Shown: in pieces, positions 1-7,662 of the stretch
Numbering within the stretch: position 1 is the first letter of the stretch
Layout: every line of letters starts with the position of its first letter
Assembly (NCBI GenBank): GCA_030451965.1
Contig: JAKDNE010000077.1
Coordinates: 1 to 10,998, forward strand
Reading direction: 5' to 3'
Source of the DNA: Brachybacterium sp.
Lineage (GTDB): Bacteria; Actinomycetota; Actinomycetes; Actinomycetales; Dermabacteraceae
Length of the DNA stretch: 10,998 nt
The notes under the pieces: generated by a model
Seen by the model: only the letters and a program-made list of their open reading frames with translations
What the model was told of the DNA's origin: nothing
The model's database searches: none
Position numbers and translations under genes: made by a program

Positions 1-5
1 GCCGG

Positions 6-953
6 ATGACCGGCATGCCGAGTGTCGCCCCGTCCCTGCCCCCTGCTGACCTTCCCGTCGATCTGCGACGCATCGAGCTGCTGTGCGCGCGGCTCCGCCC
101 TGAGGAGGGCGTCGAGCTCGAGCACATCGTGTGGAAGATCGCGAAACTTCCCCGTGCCGAGGGCTGGGACAACATGCTGTGGCCGGTCGGATCGCTGCGG
201 GGACGCGAGCTCGTGCTCCGGGTCGCACGGCGAGGGATCTCCCGTGCACTGCTCGGACGCGAGGTGACCGTGCTGCGCCGACTGCGCGGCCTGGGCACGC
301 AGCTGCCGATGGATCTGCCGACGGTGCTCGCGATGGCCGAGGACGCGGTGCTGGTGGAGTGGATCGACGGCGTCACCGCTGATGAGTCGGAGGCCGCGAC
401 GCGCACCGAGGTCGCCGGCGATCTCGCCAGGATGCTCGCGACGATCCATTCCGGCCCCGCCCCGGAAGTGGGCCGCAACCCGGTACGCGGTGTCCCGCTC
501 GCCACGAGGGCCGAGACCTTCGCCAGGGATCTGGAACGGGCCGATCTCCCGCCCGCCTGGCGGGAGCGGGCGGAGGCACGCTGGCGGGAAGGTCTGGCCG
601 CGGCACCCTGGCAGGGGCGCGAACTGCTGCTGCACGGGGATCCGCACCCCGGCAACGTCGTGGTCCCGTTCCTCGGGGCCCCCGGACCGTCCACGTTGAT
701 CGACTGGGGGGACACCACCCGCGGCGACCCGGCCAGCGATCTGGGAGGGATGCTGCTCCACCTCCCCTCGGACGCGCTGCTGCTCGCGTACCGGGAAGCG
801 GCGGCCTGGACCGGGATCGATGAGGACGAGATATGGGAGGCACTCGTCGCCCGCTCCTGGGCCTGGGCGACGCAGATGGCGCTCGCCCTGGTCAGCTCCT
901 ACTCGGAGCGTGACGGGCTGGGAGCTGTCGCGCACCGACTGCTCAGCAGCTGA
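6..953 (+). CDS. Phosphotransferase enzyme family protein (APH/MPH-type kinase)
   Basis: Predicted soluble small-molecule kinase of the aminoglycoside phosphotransferase fold (PF01636-like). Visible motifs, numbered from the ATG at 6: GWDN at 53-56 and LVLRVARR at 69-76, where Arg stands at the usual ATP-binding Lys position, as is common in the GWDN/macrolide-kinase-like branch. The catalytic loop is HGDPHPGN at 210-217 (D212 base, N217 metal ligand). The metal-binding segment is LIDWGD at 231-236, followed by DPASD at 241-245. At 315 residues the length is normal for the family. The true start is uncertain: the frame is open to the window edge and another ATG lies at 15, so the gene may begin upstream. 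The substrate cannot be read from sequence; many such chromosomal genes have no role in resistance. Family call is solid, specificity unknown. Confidence 0.88.
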   Translation: MTGMPSVAPSLPPADLPVDLRRIELLCARLRPEEGVELEHIVWKIAKLPRAEGWDNMLWPVGSLRGRELVLRVARRGISRALLGREVTVLRRLRGLGTQLPMDLPTVLAMAEDAVLVEWIDGVTADESEAATRTEVAGDLARMLATIHSGPAPEVGRNPVRGVPLATRAETFARDLERADLPPAWRERAEARWREGLAAAPWQGRELLLHGDPHPGNVVVPFLGAPGPSTLIDWGDTTRGDPASDLGGMLLHLPSDALLLAYREAAAWTGIDEDEIWEALVARSWAWATQMALALVSSYSERDGLGAVAHRLLSS

Positions 954-955
954 TG

Positions 956-974
956 CGCCGGCCGGGCTGCGGCG
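956..974 (+). terminator. Weak hairpin after the phosphotransferase gene
   Basis: CGCCG at 956-960 can pair with CGGCG at 970-974 across a 9-base loop, starting two bases after the stop codon. No T-run follows. Short stem, so low confidence as a real terminator. Confidence 0.25.
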
Positions 975-1001
975 ACGTCTGAGGCACTGGTCCACTACCT
1001 C

Positions 1002-1046
1002 GGATCGTCCTCGGCGGCGTGGAACAGCTCCCCGTCCGGATGATCC
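1002..1046. repeat. Inverted repeat upstream of hrpA
   Basis: GGATCGTCC at 1002-1010 can pair with GGATGATCC at 1038-1046 (nine pairs, one of them G-T) across a 27-base interval. It sits between the upstream gene and the hrpA -10 hexamer. It could be a transcript-end structure or an operator-like dyad. The long loop and lack of any known consensus keep this tentative. Confidence 0.3.
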
Positions 1047-1072
1047 CTGCGACCCCGGGGACGCTCTCCACG

Positions 1073-1078
1073 TAGAGT
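1073..1078 (+). promoter_or_regulatory. Candidate -10 hexamer for a leaderless hrpA transcript
   Basis: TAGAGT fits the actinobacterial TANNNT -10 pattern and ends nine bases before the ATG at 1088, the spacing expected if transcription starts at or next to the start codon. No AGGAG-like sequence precedes the ATG. A possible -35 (TGCGAC, 1048-1053) has a 19-base spacer, longer than ideal. Confidence 0.45.
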
Positions 1079-1087
1079 GGGGCCGCC

Positions 1088-4000
1088 ATGACCACGCCCT
1101 CCTCGACGCCCGACCCGGCCACCCCCGAGCTCCCCGGCCCGCGCATCACCTATCCGGGGGACCTCCCCGTCTCCCAGCGCCGCGAGGACATCCAGGCCGT
1201 GCTCCGCGAGCACCAGGTCGTCGTCATCGCCGGCGCCACGGGCTCCGGCAAGACCACTCAGATCCCCAAGATGCTGCTCGAACTCGGCTACGGCCGGCGC
1301 GGGAAGCTGATCGGCCACACCCAGCCGCGCCGGATCGCCGCTCGTTCTGTCGCCCAGCGCATCTCGAGCGAGCTCGGCGAGAAGCTGGGGGAGGGGACCG
1401 TCGGATTCCAGGTCCGCTTCACCCGCGAGACCGGTCGGGGCACCCGGCTGAAGCTCATGACCGACGGCATCCTGCTGGCCGAGATCGGCCGCGACCGCCT
1501 GCTGACCCGGTACGACGCGATCATCATCGACGAGGCGCACGAGCGCTCGCTGAACATCGACGTGATCATGGGGTACCTGCGTCAGATCCTGCCCCAGCGA
1601 CCGGATCTCAAGGTGGTCATCACCTCCGCCACCATCGATCCCGAGCGCTTCGCCGAGCACTTCGGCCACAGCCTCCCCTCGGGTGAGCGGGAACCCGCGC
1701 CGATCATCGAGGTCTCCGGCCGCACCTACCCCGTCGAGATCCGCTACCGTCCGCTGGTGCTGGAACCGGAGGTCGACGAGGACGACGAACTCGAGGACAT
1801 CCACTCCGTCGAGCGCGACCTCACCCAGGCGATCACCGACGCGGTGGACGAACTGGCGGCCGAGGGCCCCGGGGACATGCTCGTGTTCCTGCCCGGCGAG
1901 CGGGAGATCCGGGAGATCTCCGAGGCTCTGACCACCCATCTGGGCACCGGCACGAAGGGCCGCTCCGCGCTCCCGGTCGAGGTGCTGCCGCTGTTCGGAC
2001 GACTCTCCGCGCAGGATCAGCAGAAGATCTTCTCCCCGCCGAAGGCCGGCACCTATCGCCGCATCATCCTGTCCACCAACGTCGCCGAGACCTCGCTGAC
2101 CGTCCCCGGCATCGCCTACGTGATCGATTCCGGACTGGCTCGCATCTCCCGCTACTCCCAGCGCACCAAGGTCCAGCGGCTGCCCATCGAGCCCATCTCC
2201 CAGGCCAGCGCGAACCAGCGCTCAGGCCGCTCCGGCCGCACCGCCGCCGGCATCGCGATCCGGCTTTTCTCCGAGGAGGACTTCGAGGGCCGTCCGGAGT
2301 TCACCGAACCGGAGATCCTGCGCACCGCGCTCGCTTCCGTGGTGCTGCTGATGACCTCGCTGGGGCTCGGCGACGTGGAGTCCTTCCCGTTCGTCGAACC
2401 GCCCGCCAACCGTGCGATCGCCGACGGTGTGCGACTGCTGGACGAGCTCGGCGCGATCGAGGACTCCCCGCGGGAGCCCGGCGGCCGCCGGCTCACCCGC
2501 GTCGGCCGCACCCTCGCCCGCTTTCCGCTGGATCCGCGGATGGCGCGCATGCTCATCGAGGCCCACCGCCTGGGCGCCCTGCGCGAGGTGCTGATCATCG
2601 TGGCGGCGATGTCGATCCAGGACCCTCGTGAACGGCCGCTGGGTCAGGAGCAGCAGGCCAAGGAGAAGCACAAGCGCTTCGAGGACGAGACCAGCGACTT
2701 CCTTGCCTACCTCAACCTGTGGAACCATCTCCAGTCCCGGCGCAAGGCACTGTCGAACTCGGCGTTCCGCCGCGAGGTGCGCTCCGAGCACCTCCACTAC
2801 CTGCGGATCCGGGAATGGTGGGATCTGCACTCGCAGCTGCGGGACATGGCCAAGGACGTGGATCTCTCCCGCAATGACACGGACGCGTCCCCGCAGGCGA
2901 TCCACCAGGCGCTGCTGGCCGGGCTGCTCTCCCATGTCGGTCTCCAGGACGACCGCACCAGGGAGTACGCCGGCGCCCGCGGTGCCCGCTTCGCGCTGTG
3001 GCCGGGATCGGCACTGGTCAAGAAGCGCCCCGACTACGTGATGGTCGCCGAACTGGTGGAGACCTCCCGGCTCTGGGGCCGCACCGCCGCACGGATCGAC
3101 CCGGCCTGGGCGGAGGAGACCGGCTCTCACGTCGTCAAGCGTTCCCACTCCGCCCCGCACTGGTCCTCGAAACAGGCCTCCGCGATGGCGCATCAGAAGG
3201 TGTCCCTGTACGGGGTGCCGATCGTTGCCGACCGCGTCGTCGGCTACGGGCGCATCGACCCCGAGGCCGCCCGCGAGATCTTCATCCAGCACGCTCTGAT
3301 CGAGGGGGACTGGCGCACCCGCCACCACTTCTTCCGCGACAACCAGGCGCTGATCCGAGAGCTCGAGGAGCTCGAGGCCAAGACCAGGCGTCGCGACCTG
3401 CTGATCTCGGATGAGCAGCTGTTCCGCTTCTACGACGAACGGATCCCGGCCTCCGTCGTCTCCGGCCGACATTTCGACACCTGGTGGAAGACGCAGCGTC
3501 ACGAGAGCCCTGACCTGCTCACCCTCACCGAGAAGGATCTGCTGGCCGCCGACGAGGGGGTCGCCGAGGCGATCGCCGCCGAGTTCCCCGATACCTGGAT
3601 GCAAGGGGACATCACCCTGCCGTTGAGCTATTCGTTCGGCGCGGTGGGGTCCAAGGGGACCGACGGCGTCACCGCCACCGTCCCGCTCGCGGTGCTCAAC
3701 CGGCTGGAGTCGCGCGGCTTCGACTGGCTCGTCCCCGGCATGCGAGAGGAGCTGGTCACCGAGCTGATCCGCTCCCTGCCCAAGCCCATCCGTCGTCACC
3801 TGGTGCCCGCCCCCGAGCGGGCCAAGGCGGTGGCTGCGACGCTGCACGACGACGATCCCGATGCGGGGGAGATCTTCCTCGAAGCGGTGGCCGACGAGCT
3901 GGTCGCCCTGCCGGGGGTGCCGGAGGATCTGCCGCTGTACGGTCCTGAGTTCGACACCGCGAAGCTGCCCGCCCACCTGCGGATGCATTTCCGGGTGGTC

Positions 4001-4981
4001 GACGATCGGGGACGGGAGATCGGAGCAGGCGACGAGCTCGAGCCGCTCAAGGGCCGGCTGAAGAAGCGGGTGGACGCCTCGGTCTCCACCCGGGCCGATT
4101 CCCTCGCCCGCACCGATCTGCCCGGGTTCCCGGCAGAGGGCGTGCCTGCGGTGCACGAGTCCACCGTCGGGGGGCTGAAGGTCACCGGCTACCCGGCCCT
4201 GGTCGCGCGCCGCGGCCAGGACGGCCGGCTGCTGCAGGTGGATCTGGCGGTGCTCGCGACCGCCGACGAGCAGGCGCTCGCGCACCGCGAGGGCATCATC
4301 GCCCTGCTGGACCGCGACCTCGGCACCGATCTGGGTGCGGTGCTGAACGCCCTTCCCAACCCCACGAAGCTCGCCGTCGCAGGCTCGGACTACGCCTCCA
4401 CCGCGGCATTGCTCGCAGACGCCTCGCGTGCGGCGACCGTGCACCTGGTCGGCACCGCCGAGGTGCGCACCGCGGCGGAGTACGACGCACTCCTGGAGCA
4501 GGTGCGCAGTGGGCACGACGCCCTGGCCGCCCAGGCGGTGAAGGACGCTGCGGCGGCGCTCGCCGTCTCCGCGAAGCTCCACAAGGAGCTCTCCCGGGCG
4601 CCTTCGCTCTCCGTGCTGTCCCACCTCACGCAGATCCGCGAGCACGCGGCCTCTCTGCTGGGGGACGGGTTCATCTCCCGCACCGGCATCGCACACCTCC
4701 CGGACCTGCGCCGCTACCTCGAGGCCGACGCGATCCGCCTGGACAAGCTGCCCGGCAATCCCCGTCGTGACGAGCAGCTCGCCTGGCAGATCGGGGACGT
4801 CTCGCAGCACTGGGCCACACAGCGGGCGAAGCTGTCCGCCCGCCGACGGGCCGAGGCCGACGTGCGCGAGATCGACTGGCTCCTCGAGGAGTTCCGGGTG
4901 AGCCTGTTCGCCCAGACACTGGGCACGAAGCAGACGGTCTCGGACAAGCGGATCCGCTCGGCGATCGCCGCACTGGCGTAG
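1088..4981 (+). CDS. hrpA: ATP-dependent RNA helicase HrpA (DEAH box, DUF3418 C-terminus)
   Basis: DEAH-box SF2 RNA helicase of the HrpA type; in E. coli HrpA has been linked to mRNA processing and to rescue of stalled or collided ribosomes (family knowledge). The motifs run in order: Walker A GATGSGKTT at 49-57, DEAH at 148-151, SAT at 180-182, NVAETSLTVPG at 331-341 and QRSGRSGR at 377-384. The helicase-associated HA2 region follows, then an OB-fold region and a long C-terminal half matching the DUF3418 part that sets HrpA apart from the shorter HrpB. At 1297 residues it has the normal full HrpA length with no frameshift. An acidic insert (about 227-237, rich in E/D) lies between the two RecA-like domains. 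I chose the ATG at 1088 because a -10-like TAGAGT lies just upstream and no better start is in frame. Apparently a single-gene transcript. A cytoplasmic protein is expected. Confidence 0.96.
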   Translation: MTTPSSTPDPATPELPGPRITYPGDLPVSQRREDIQAVLREHQVVVIAGATGSGKTTQIPKMLLELGYGRRGKLIGHTQPRRIAARSVAQRISSELGEKLGEGTVGFQVRFTRETGRGTRLKLMTDGILLAEIGRDRLLTRYDAIIIDEAHERSLNIDVIMGYLRQILPQRPDLKVVITSATIDPERFAEHFGHSLPSGEREPAPIIEVSGRTYPVEIRYRPLVLEPEVDEDDELEDIHSVERDLTQAITDAVDELAAEGPGDMLVFLPGEREIREISEALTTHLGTGTKGRSALPVEVLPLFGRLSAQDQQKIFSPPKAGTYRRIILSTNVAETSLTVPGIAYVIDSGLARISRYSQRTKVQRLPIEPISQASANQRSGRSGRTAAGIAIRLFSEEDFEGRPEFTEPEILRTALASVVLLMTSLGLGDVESFPFVEPPANRAIADGVRLLDELGAIEDSPREPGGRRLTRVGRTLARFPLDPRMARMLIEAHRLGALREVLIIVAAMSIQDPRERPLGQEQQAKEKHKRFEDETSDFLAYLNLWNHLQSRRKALSNSAFRREVRSEHLHYLRIREWWDLHSQLRDMAKDVDLSRNDTDASPQAIHQALLAGLLSHVGLQDDRTREYAGARGARFALWPGSALVKKRPDYVMVAELVETSRLWGRTAARIDPAWAEETGSHVVKRSHSAPHWSSKQASAMAHQKVSLYGVPIVADRVVGYGRIDPEAAREIFIQHALIEGDWRTRHHFFRDNQALIRELEELEAKTRRRDLLISDEQLFRFYDERIPASVVSGRHFDTWWKTQRHESPDLLTLTEKDLLAADEGVAEAIAAEFPDTWMQGDITLPLSYSFGAVGSKGTDGVTATVPLAVLNRLESRGFDWLVPGMREELVTELIRSLPKPIRRHLVPAPERAKAVAATLHDDDPDAGEIFLEAVADELVALPGVPEDLPLYGPEFDTAKLPAHLRMHFRVVDDRGREIGAGDELEPLKGRLKKRVDASVSTRADSLARTDLPGFPAEGVPAVHESTVGGLKVTGYPALVARRGQDGRLLQVDLAVLATADEQALAHREGIIALLDRDLGTDLGAVLNALPNPTKLAVAGSDYASTAALLADASRAATVHLVGTAEVRTAAEYDALLEQVRSGHDALAAQAVKDAAAALAVSAKLHKELSRAPSLSVLSHLTQIREHAASLLGDGFISRTGIAHLPDLRRYLEADAIRLDKLPGNPRRDEQLAWQIGDVSQHWATQRAKLSARRRAEADVREIDWLLEEFRVSLFAQTLGTKQTVSDKRIRSAIAALA

Positions 4982-4999
4982 GGGCGAACGCCCGCTCAG

Positions 5000-5021
5000 T
5001 CGTGGTGCACGGCACCCACGA
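5000..5021 (+). terminator. Candidate hrpA transcription terminator
   Basis: TCGTGGTGC (5000-5008) pairs with GCACCCACGA (5012-5021) over nine base pairs with one bulged C and a 3-base loop. It lies 18 bases after the hrpA stop. No U-tract follows directly; many actinobacterial terminators lack one. A four-T run occurs further on at 5049-5052. Confidence 0.5.
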
Positions 5022-5236
5022 AGTGTCTGCGAGGTCACCCGACAGAACTTTTACCCGCCTCCGCCGCACCCCACCGTCCACAGGGCGACGAGGCGGAGCG
5101 CCGTGTCCGGCGCGGGGCGAGGACCGGCGACGATGCGGCGATCGCGGAACTCGATGGACGGGCATGGTCCGGTCACGTCCGGGCCAAGGACGGCACCGAC
5201 AGGATCCCCGCAGCATCGACGCAGTGATCTGCACCC

Positions 5237-5265
5237 TTCCTGCGCCGTGACCGGTTCGTTACCTT
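5237..5265 (+). promoter_or_regulatory. Candidate sigma-70-type promoter of the exported protein gene
   Basis: TTCCTG (5237-5242) and TACCTT (5260-5265) are separated by 17 bases. This would start transcription near 5272 and give a leader of about 50 bases before the ATG at 5324. The -10 fits TANNNT well; the -35 matches only partly. Confidence 0.45.
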
Positions 5266-5323
5266 GGCACGGCCCGGCGCGACCGGGCAGCGACCGCCGC
5301 CCCGGAACCGAAGGACCTGCCTC

Positions 5324-5974
5324 ATGGCCTCACTCGCTCTCGCCCGCACCCGCTCCCCGTTCTCCCGCCGCCGCCTGCTGACCACCGGGACCCTCGGCCT
5401 TGCCGCTGCCGCGACGCTCGGCGCCGTGGCCCCGGCCTCCGCAGCCGTGCTCGGGAGCGGAGATCTCGACACCGAGGGCAGCGCGCAGCAGTGGACCGAG
5501 GAGTTCCTGACCCGCCCCGAGACCCGGGAGGGCTTCGTGCTGGACGCGATGGATGAGTGGCAGCTGGACAACGCGAAGTTCATCATCGCCGTCGTCAAGG
5601 GGCACGAGCTGGGCGAGGACGTCGGCGTCGTCGCCCTGATCACCGCGATCGTCGAGGCGTGGCTGTACAACTACGAGCCCGCCGTCGATGCGGACTCGGG
5701 CGGCCTGTTCCAGCAGCGCCCATCGATGGGGTGGGGCACCTACGACGAGGTGCGGCACAAGAAGCTCGCGCTCGACGCCTTCCTCGGTCTCGGCGAGCAC
5801 TCCCAGGCCCCGGGCCTGCTGCAGGTGGTCCCCGACATCGCCTCCTGGGAACCCGGCGCCGCTGCGCAGAGCGTGCAGGCCTCCGCACATCCCGAGCGCT
5901 ACTCGGAGCAGGTCGGTGCCGCACGCGAGATCTGGGACCGCGTCGCGGCAGACGTCGCGCCGTACACGGCCTGA
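5324..5974 (+). CDS. Tat-exported protein with lysozyme/transglycosylase-like core
   Basis: 216-residue protein, predicted secreted. The ATG at 5324 is preceded by AAGGA (5311-5315) at 8-base spacing. The in-frame ATG at 5264 lies inside the putative -10 and would bury the signal peptide. Residues 15-20 (SRRRLL) form a twin-arginine motif, followed by an Ala-rich hydrophobic stretch (21-36) and an ASA/A cleavage site near 40/41. The mature part resembles a domain seen in many actinobacterial and phage cell-wall hydrolases: N83-x-x-x-I-I, then a hydrophobic helix ending in E111, then DSGGLFQQRPS at 124-134 and GWG at 136-138. By analogy with SLT-type folds, E111 could be the catalytic acid and SGGLFQ the glycan-groove motif; this is inference. 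In larger family members this module is fused to NlpC/P60 or M23 peptidases; here it stands alone. A role in peptidoglycan turnover is plausible but unproven. Confidence 0.8.
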   Translation: MASLALARTRSPFSRRRLLTTGTLGLAAAATLGAVAPASAAVLGSGDLDTEGSAQQWTEEFLTRPETREGFVLDAMDEWQLDNAKFIIAVVKGHELGEDVGVVALITAIVEAWLYNYEPAVDADSGGLFQQRPSMGWGTYDEVRHKKLALDAFLGLGEHSQAPGLLQVVPDIASWEPGAAAQSVQASAHPERYSEQVGAAREIWDRVAADVAPYTA

Positions 5975-5991
5975 GCGCCCCGACGCCGCAG

Positions 5992-6015
5992 GTGACGCAC
6001 TCAGCCCACCGTCAC
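5992..6015 (+). terminator. Candidate hairpin after the exported protein gene
   Basis: GTGACG at 5992-5997 is complementary to CGTCAC at 6010-6015 with a 12-base loop, 18 bases after the stop. There is no T-run. It is the best terminator-like structure here but only six base pairs. Confidence 0.35.
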
Positions 6016-6023
6016 GAACCATC

Positions 6024-6053
6024 GGGCACTGGCGGTGACCGAGATCGGTGCCC
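6024..6053. repeat. Dyad symmetry upstream of the malic enzyme gene
   Basis: GGGCAC (6024-6029) is complementary to GTGCCC (6048-6053). Nested in its interval is ACCGA/TCGGT (6038-6042 and 6045-6049) with a 2-base centre. It lies 40-85 bases before the malic enzyme start, where an operator could sit. No known regulator consensus recognised. Confidence 0.25.
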
Positions 6054-6095
6054 ACGACCCGCCGCGTCCTGACCCCGCGGGACCGCAGTCCTCGT

Positions 6096-6101
6096 TAAGC
6101 T
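6096..6101 (+). promoter_or_regulatory. Candidate -10 hexamer for a leaderless malic enzyme transcript
   Basis: TAAGCT matches TANNNT and ends seven bases before the ATG at 6109, the classic spacing for a leaderless mRNA. No Shine-Dalgarno precedes the ATG. A CTGACC at 6069-6074 resembles a -35 but is 21 bases away, so -35 recognition is doubtful. Confidence 0.5.
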
Positions 6102-6108
6102 ATGGAAC

Positions 6109-7566
6109 ATGTCACCGATGCCCACCGTGAGCTACTCCATCACGATCCGACTCGAGTTCGCCGCCCGCTCCGCCGCCGTCAGCGACATCACCTCCCGTAT
6201 CGAGAGTCGTGATGCCACGGTCACCGCACTGGACGTCTCCGCCTCCGGGCCTGAGCGGATGCGAGCGGACATCACCGTTCTGACCGCCGGCCACGACCAC
6301 GCCATGGAGGTCGTGGACGAGCTGCGCGGGATCGAGGGCGTCGAGCTCGGCAGGGTCTCGGACCGCACCTTCCTGGCGCACCTGGGAGGGAAGCTGACCG
6401 TCGAGTCGAAGCTCCCGATCCGTCACCGCGACGATCTCTCGATGATCTATACGCCCGGCGTCGCCCGGGTGGTCAAGGCGATCGCCGAGAATCCCGAGGA
6501 CGCCCGCCGCCTGACCATCAAGCGCAACACGGTCGCAGTGGTCACGGACGGCTCGGCGATCCTGGGACTGGGAGATCTCGGCCCGCTCGCCGCGATGCCG
6601 GTGATGGAGGGCAAGGCGGCGCTGTTCAAGCGCTTCGCGAACATCGACGCGTTCCCGATCTGCCTGGATGCCCATTCGGTCGACGACATCGTCGCGCACG
6701 TCAAGGCGATCGCCCCGGTCTTCGCCGGCATCAACCTCGAGGACATCTCCGCTCCGCGCTGCTTCGAGATCGAGGACCGGCTGCGCGCCGAGCTCGATAT
6801 CCCGGTCTTCCACGACGACCAGCACGGCACCGCGATCGTGGTCGTCGCCGCCCTGCGGAACGCTCTGCGCGTGGTCGAGAAGGACATCGGGTCCGCCCGC
6901 ATCGTGCTGTCCGGGGCAGGGGCCGCCGGCACCGCGATCCTGCGTCTGCTGCGCGCCGCCGGTGCCCGTGATGTGGTCGTCACGGATATCGACGGCATCG
7001 TCCACGAGAACCGCGAGCAGCTCGAGGGGCGCCTGCCCTGGATCGCGGAGATCACCAATCCGCGCCAGCTCACCGGCACCCTGGCCGATGCCGTCGCCGG
7101 CGCCGACGTGTTCATCGGGGTCAGCGCCGGGAACATCCTCTCCGCAGAGGATGTCGCCACCATGGCGGACCGGTCCGTCGTCTTCGCGATGGCCAATCCG
7201 ACCCCGGAGATCGATCCCGCCGAGGCCGTCAAGCATGCCGAGGTCGTCGCCACCGGGCGCAGCGACTTCGCGAACCAGATCAACAACGTGCTCGCCTTCC
7301 CCGGGGTGTTCCGCGGACTGCTGGACGCCCATGCCACCCGGGTCAGCGACCGGATGCTGCTGGCGGCGGCGAAGGCGCTCGCCGATGTGGTCGCGGCGGA
7401 CGAGCTCAACCCCACCTACATCGTCCCCAGCGTGTTCCACGAGGGCGTGACCAAGGCCGTCGCGAGCGCGGTCGAGAAGGTCGCCCGTGAGGAGGCCGGG
7501 ACGGTCGACACCATCACCGGTGCCATGACCGCCGTCTACGCCGACGAGATCACCTTGGACGGCTGA
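6109..7566 (+). CDS. Malic enzyme with N-terminal ACT-like domain, probably NAD-dependent
   Basis: Oxidative decarboxylation of malate to pyruvate and CO2 with reduction of NAD(P)+, linking the TCA cycle to pyruvate; cytoplasmic. Residues about 6-83 form an ACT-like alternating strand/helix domain, usually a site for allosteric small-molecule control. The malic enzyme N-domain follows, with IYTPGVAR at 113-120 (catalytic Tyr114), VTDGSAILGLGDLG at 145-158 and MEGKAALFK at 166-174 (catalytic Lys169). Metal ligands fit NLED (E211, D212) and FHDDQHGTA (D237). The Rossmann motif GAGAAG lies at 269-274, and the acidic VTDIDG at 291-296 after the second strand favours NAD over NADP (inference). At 485 residues it is a short bacterial-type enzyme plus the ACT extension. 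It has no partner gene in an operon and converges on the VanZ-like gene. Its stop codon lies within the first copy of a 46-base repeat. Confidence 0.95.
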   Translation: MSPMPTVSYSITIRLEFAARSAAVSDITSRIESRDATVTALDVSASGPERMRADITVLTAGHDHAMEVVDELRGIEGVELGRVSDRTFLAHLGGKLTVESKLPIRHRDDLSMIYTPGVARVVKAIAENPEDARRLTIKRNTVAVVTDGSAILGLGDLGPLAAMPVMEGKAALFKRFANIDAFPICLDAHSVDDIVAHVKAIAPVFAGINLEDISAPRCFEIEDRLRAELDIPVFHDDQHGTAIVVVAALRNALRVVEKDIGSARIVLSGAGAAGTAILRLLRAAGARDVVVTDIDGIVHENREQLEGRLPWIAEITNPRQLTGTLADAVAGADVFIGVSAGNILSAEDVATMADRSVVFAMANPTPEIDPAEAVKHAEVVATGRSDFANQINNVLAFPGVFRGLLDAHATRVSDRMLLAAAKALADVVAADELNPTYIVPSVFHEGVTKAVASAVEKVAREEAGTVDTITGAMTAVYADEITLDG

Positions 7567-7606
7567 GCGACGTGCTGCGAGCGTGCGAGCGGTAGGAGCT
7601 CAGCGG
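7561..7606. repeat. 46-base palindromic repeat, copy 1
   Basis: Identical to 7617-7662, 56 bases downstream. The ends are complementary: GCTGAGC (7562-7568) and GCTCAGC (7598-7604). The left arm contains the TGA stop (7564-7566) of the malic enzyme gene. The interior contains GCGAGCG twice, one base apart. Confidence 0.95.
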
Positions 7607-7624
7607 GTTCGGTGGGGGCTGAGC
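7598..7624. terminator. Candidate bidirectional terminator between convergent genes
   Basis: The right arm of repeat copy 1 (GCTCAGC, 7598-7604) can pair with the left arm of copy 2 (GCTGAGC, 7618-7624) across a 13-base loop. This is a tighter hairpin than either copy forms alone. Position between two converging genes suits a terminator usable from both sides. No T-tract. Confidence 0.45.
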
Positions 7625-7662
7625 GACGTGCTGCGAGCGTGCGAGCGGTAGGAGCTCAGCGG
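7617..7662. repeat. 46-base palindromic repeat, copy 2
   Basis: Exact duplicate of 7561-7606, separated from it by ten bases. Arms are GCTGAGC (7618-7624) and GCTCAGC (7654-7660). The right arm supplies the stop codon (7656-7658, read on the minus strand) of the VanZ-like gene. Confidence 0.95.

Larger units (their letters stand above)
4982..5323. other. Intergenic region between hrpA and the Tat-exported protein gene
   Basis: This 342-base stretch shows no convincing gene: its short open frames lack start signals and have no recognisable product. It holds the hrpA hairpin (5000-5021) and a small AT-richer patch around 5046-5053. A further possible hairpin is GGTCCGG at 5166-5172 with CCGGGCC at 5179-5185 (seven pairs, one G-T, loop of six). 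The promoter of the downstream gene occupies 5237-5265, and the rest of its leader runs to 5323. I see no riboswitch or RNA gene that I recognise. Confidence 0.6.

Noticed and set aside
6..953. Antibiotic-resistance kinase
   Set aside because: The fold is supported, but no sign of mobile context or close match to a known resistance enzyme can be claimed from sequence reading alone.
820..1686. 288-codon plus-strand frame bridging the phosphotransferase and hrpA genes
   Set aside because: It overlaps the 3' end of one well-supported gene and the 5' end of another in a different frame, and its product is Arg/Pro-rich nonsense.
2222..5038. 938-codon open frame on the minus strand opposite hrpA
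   Set aside because: hrpA on the plus strand is certain from its motifs. The antisense frame is kept open by high GC at third positions and gives a low-complexity Gly/Arg/Leu/His-rich product with no family signature.
5264..5323. Upstream start adding 20 residues to the Tat-exported protein
   Set aside because: That ATG lies within the putative -10, lacks a Shine-Dalgarno and would place an Arg/Pro-rich leader ahead of a normal signal peptide.
6112..7440. 442-codon minus-strand frame opposite the malic enzyme gene
   Set aside because: Same GC-driven shadow effect; composition is Asp/Gly/His/Arg-heavy with no recognisable domain, while the plus-strand gene is unambiguous.
7561..7662. CRISPR array
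   Set aside because: Only two repeats with a 10-base interval, no further spacers and no cas genes; the repeats include stop codons of flanking genes.
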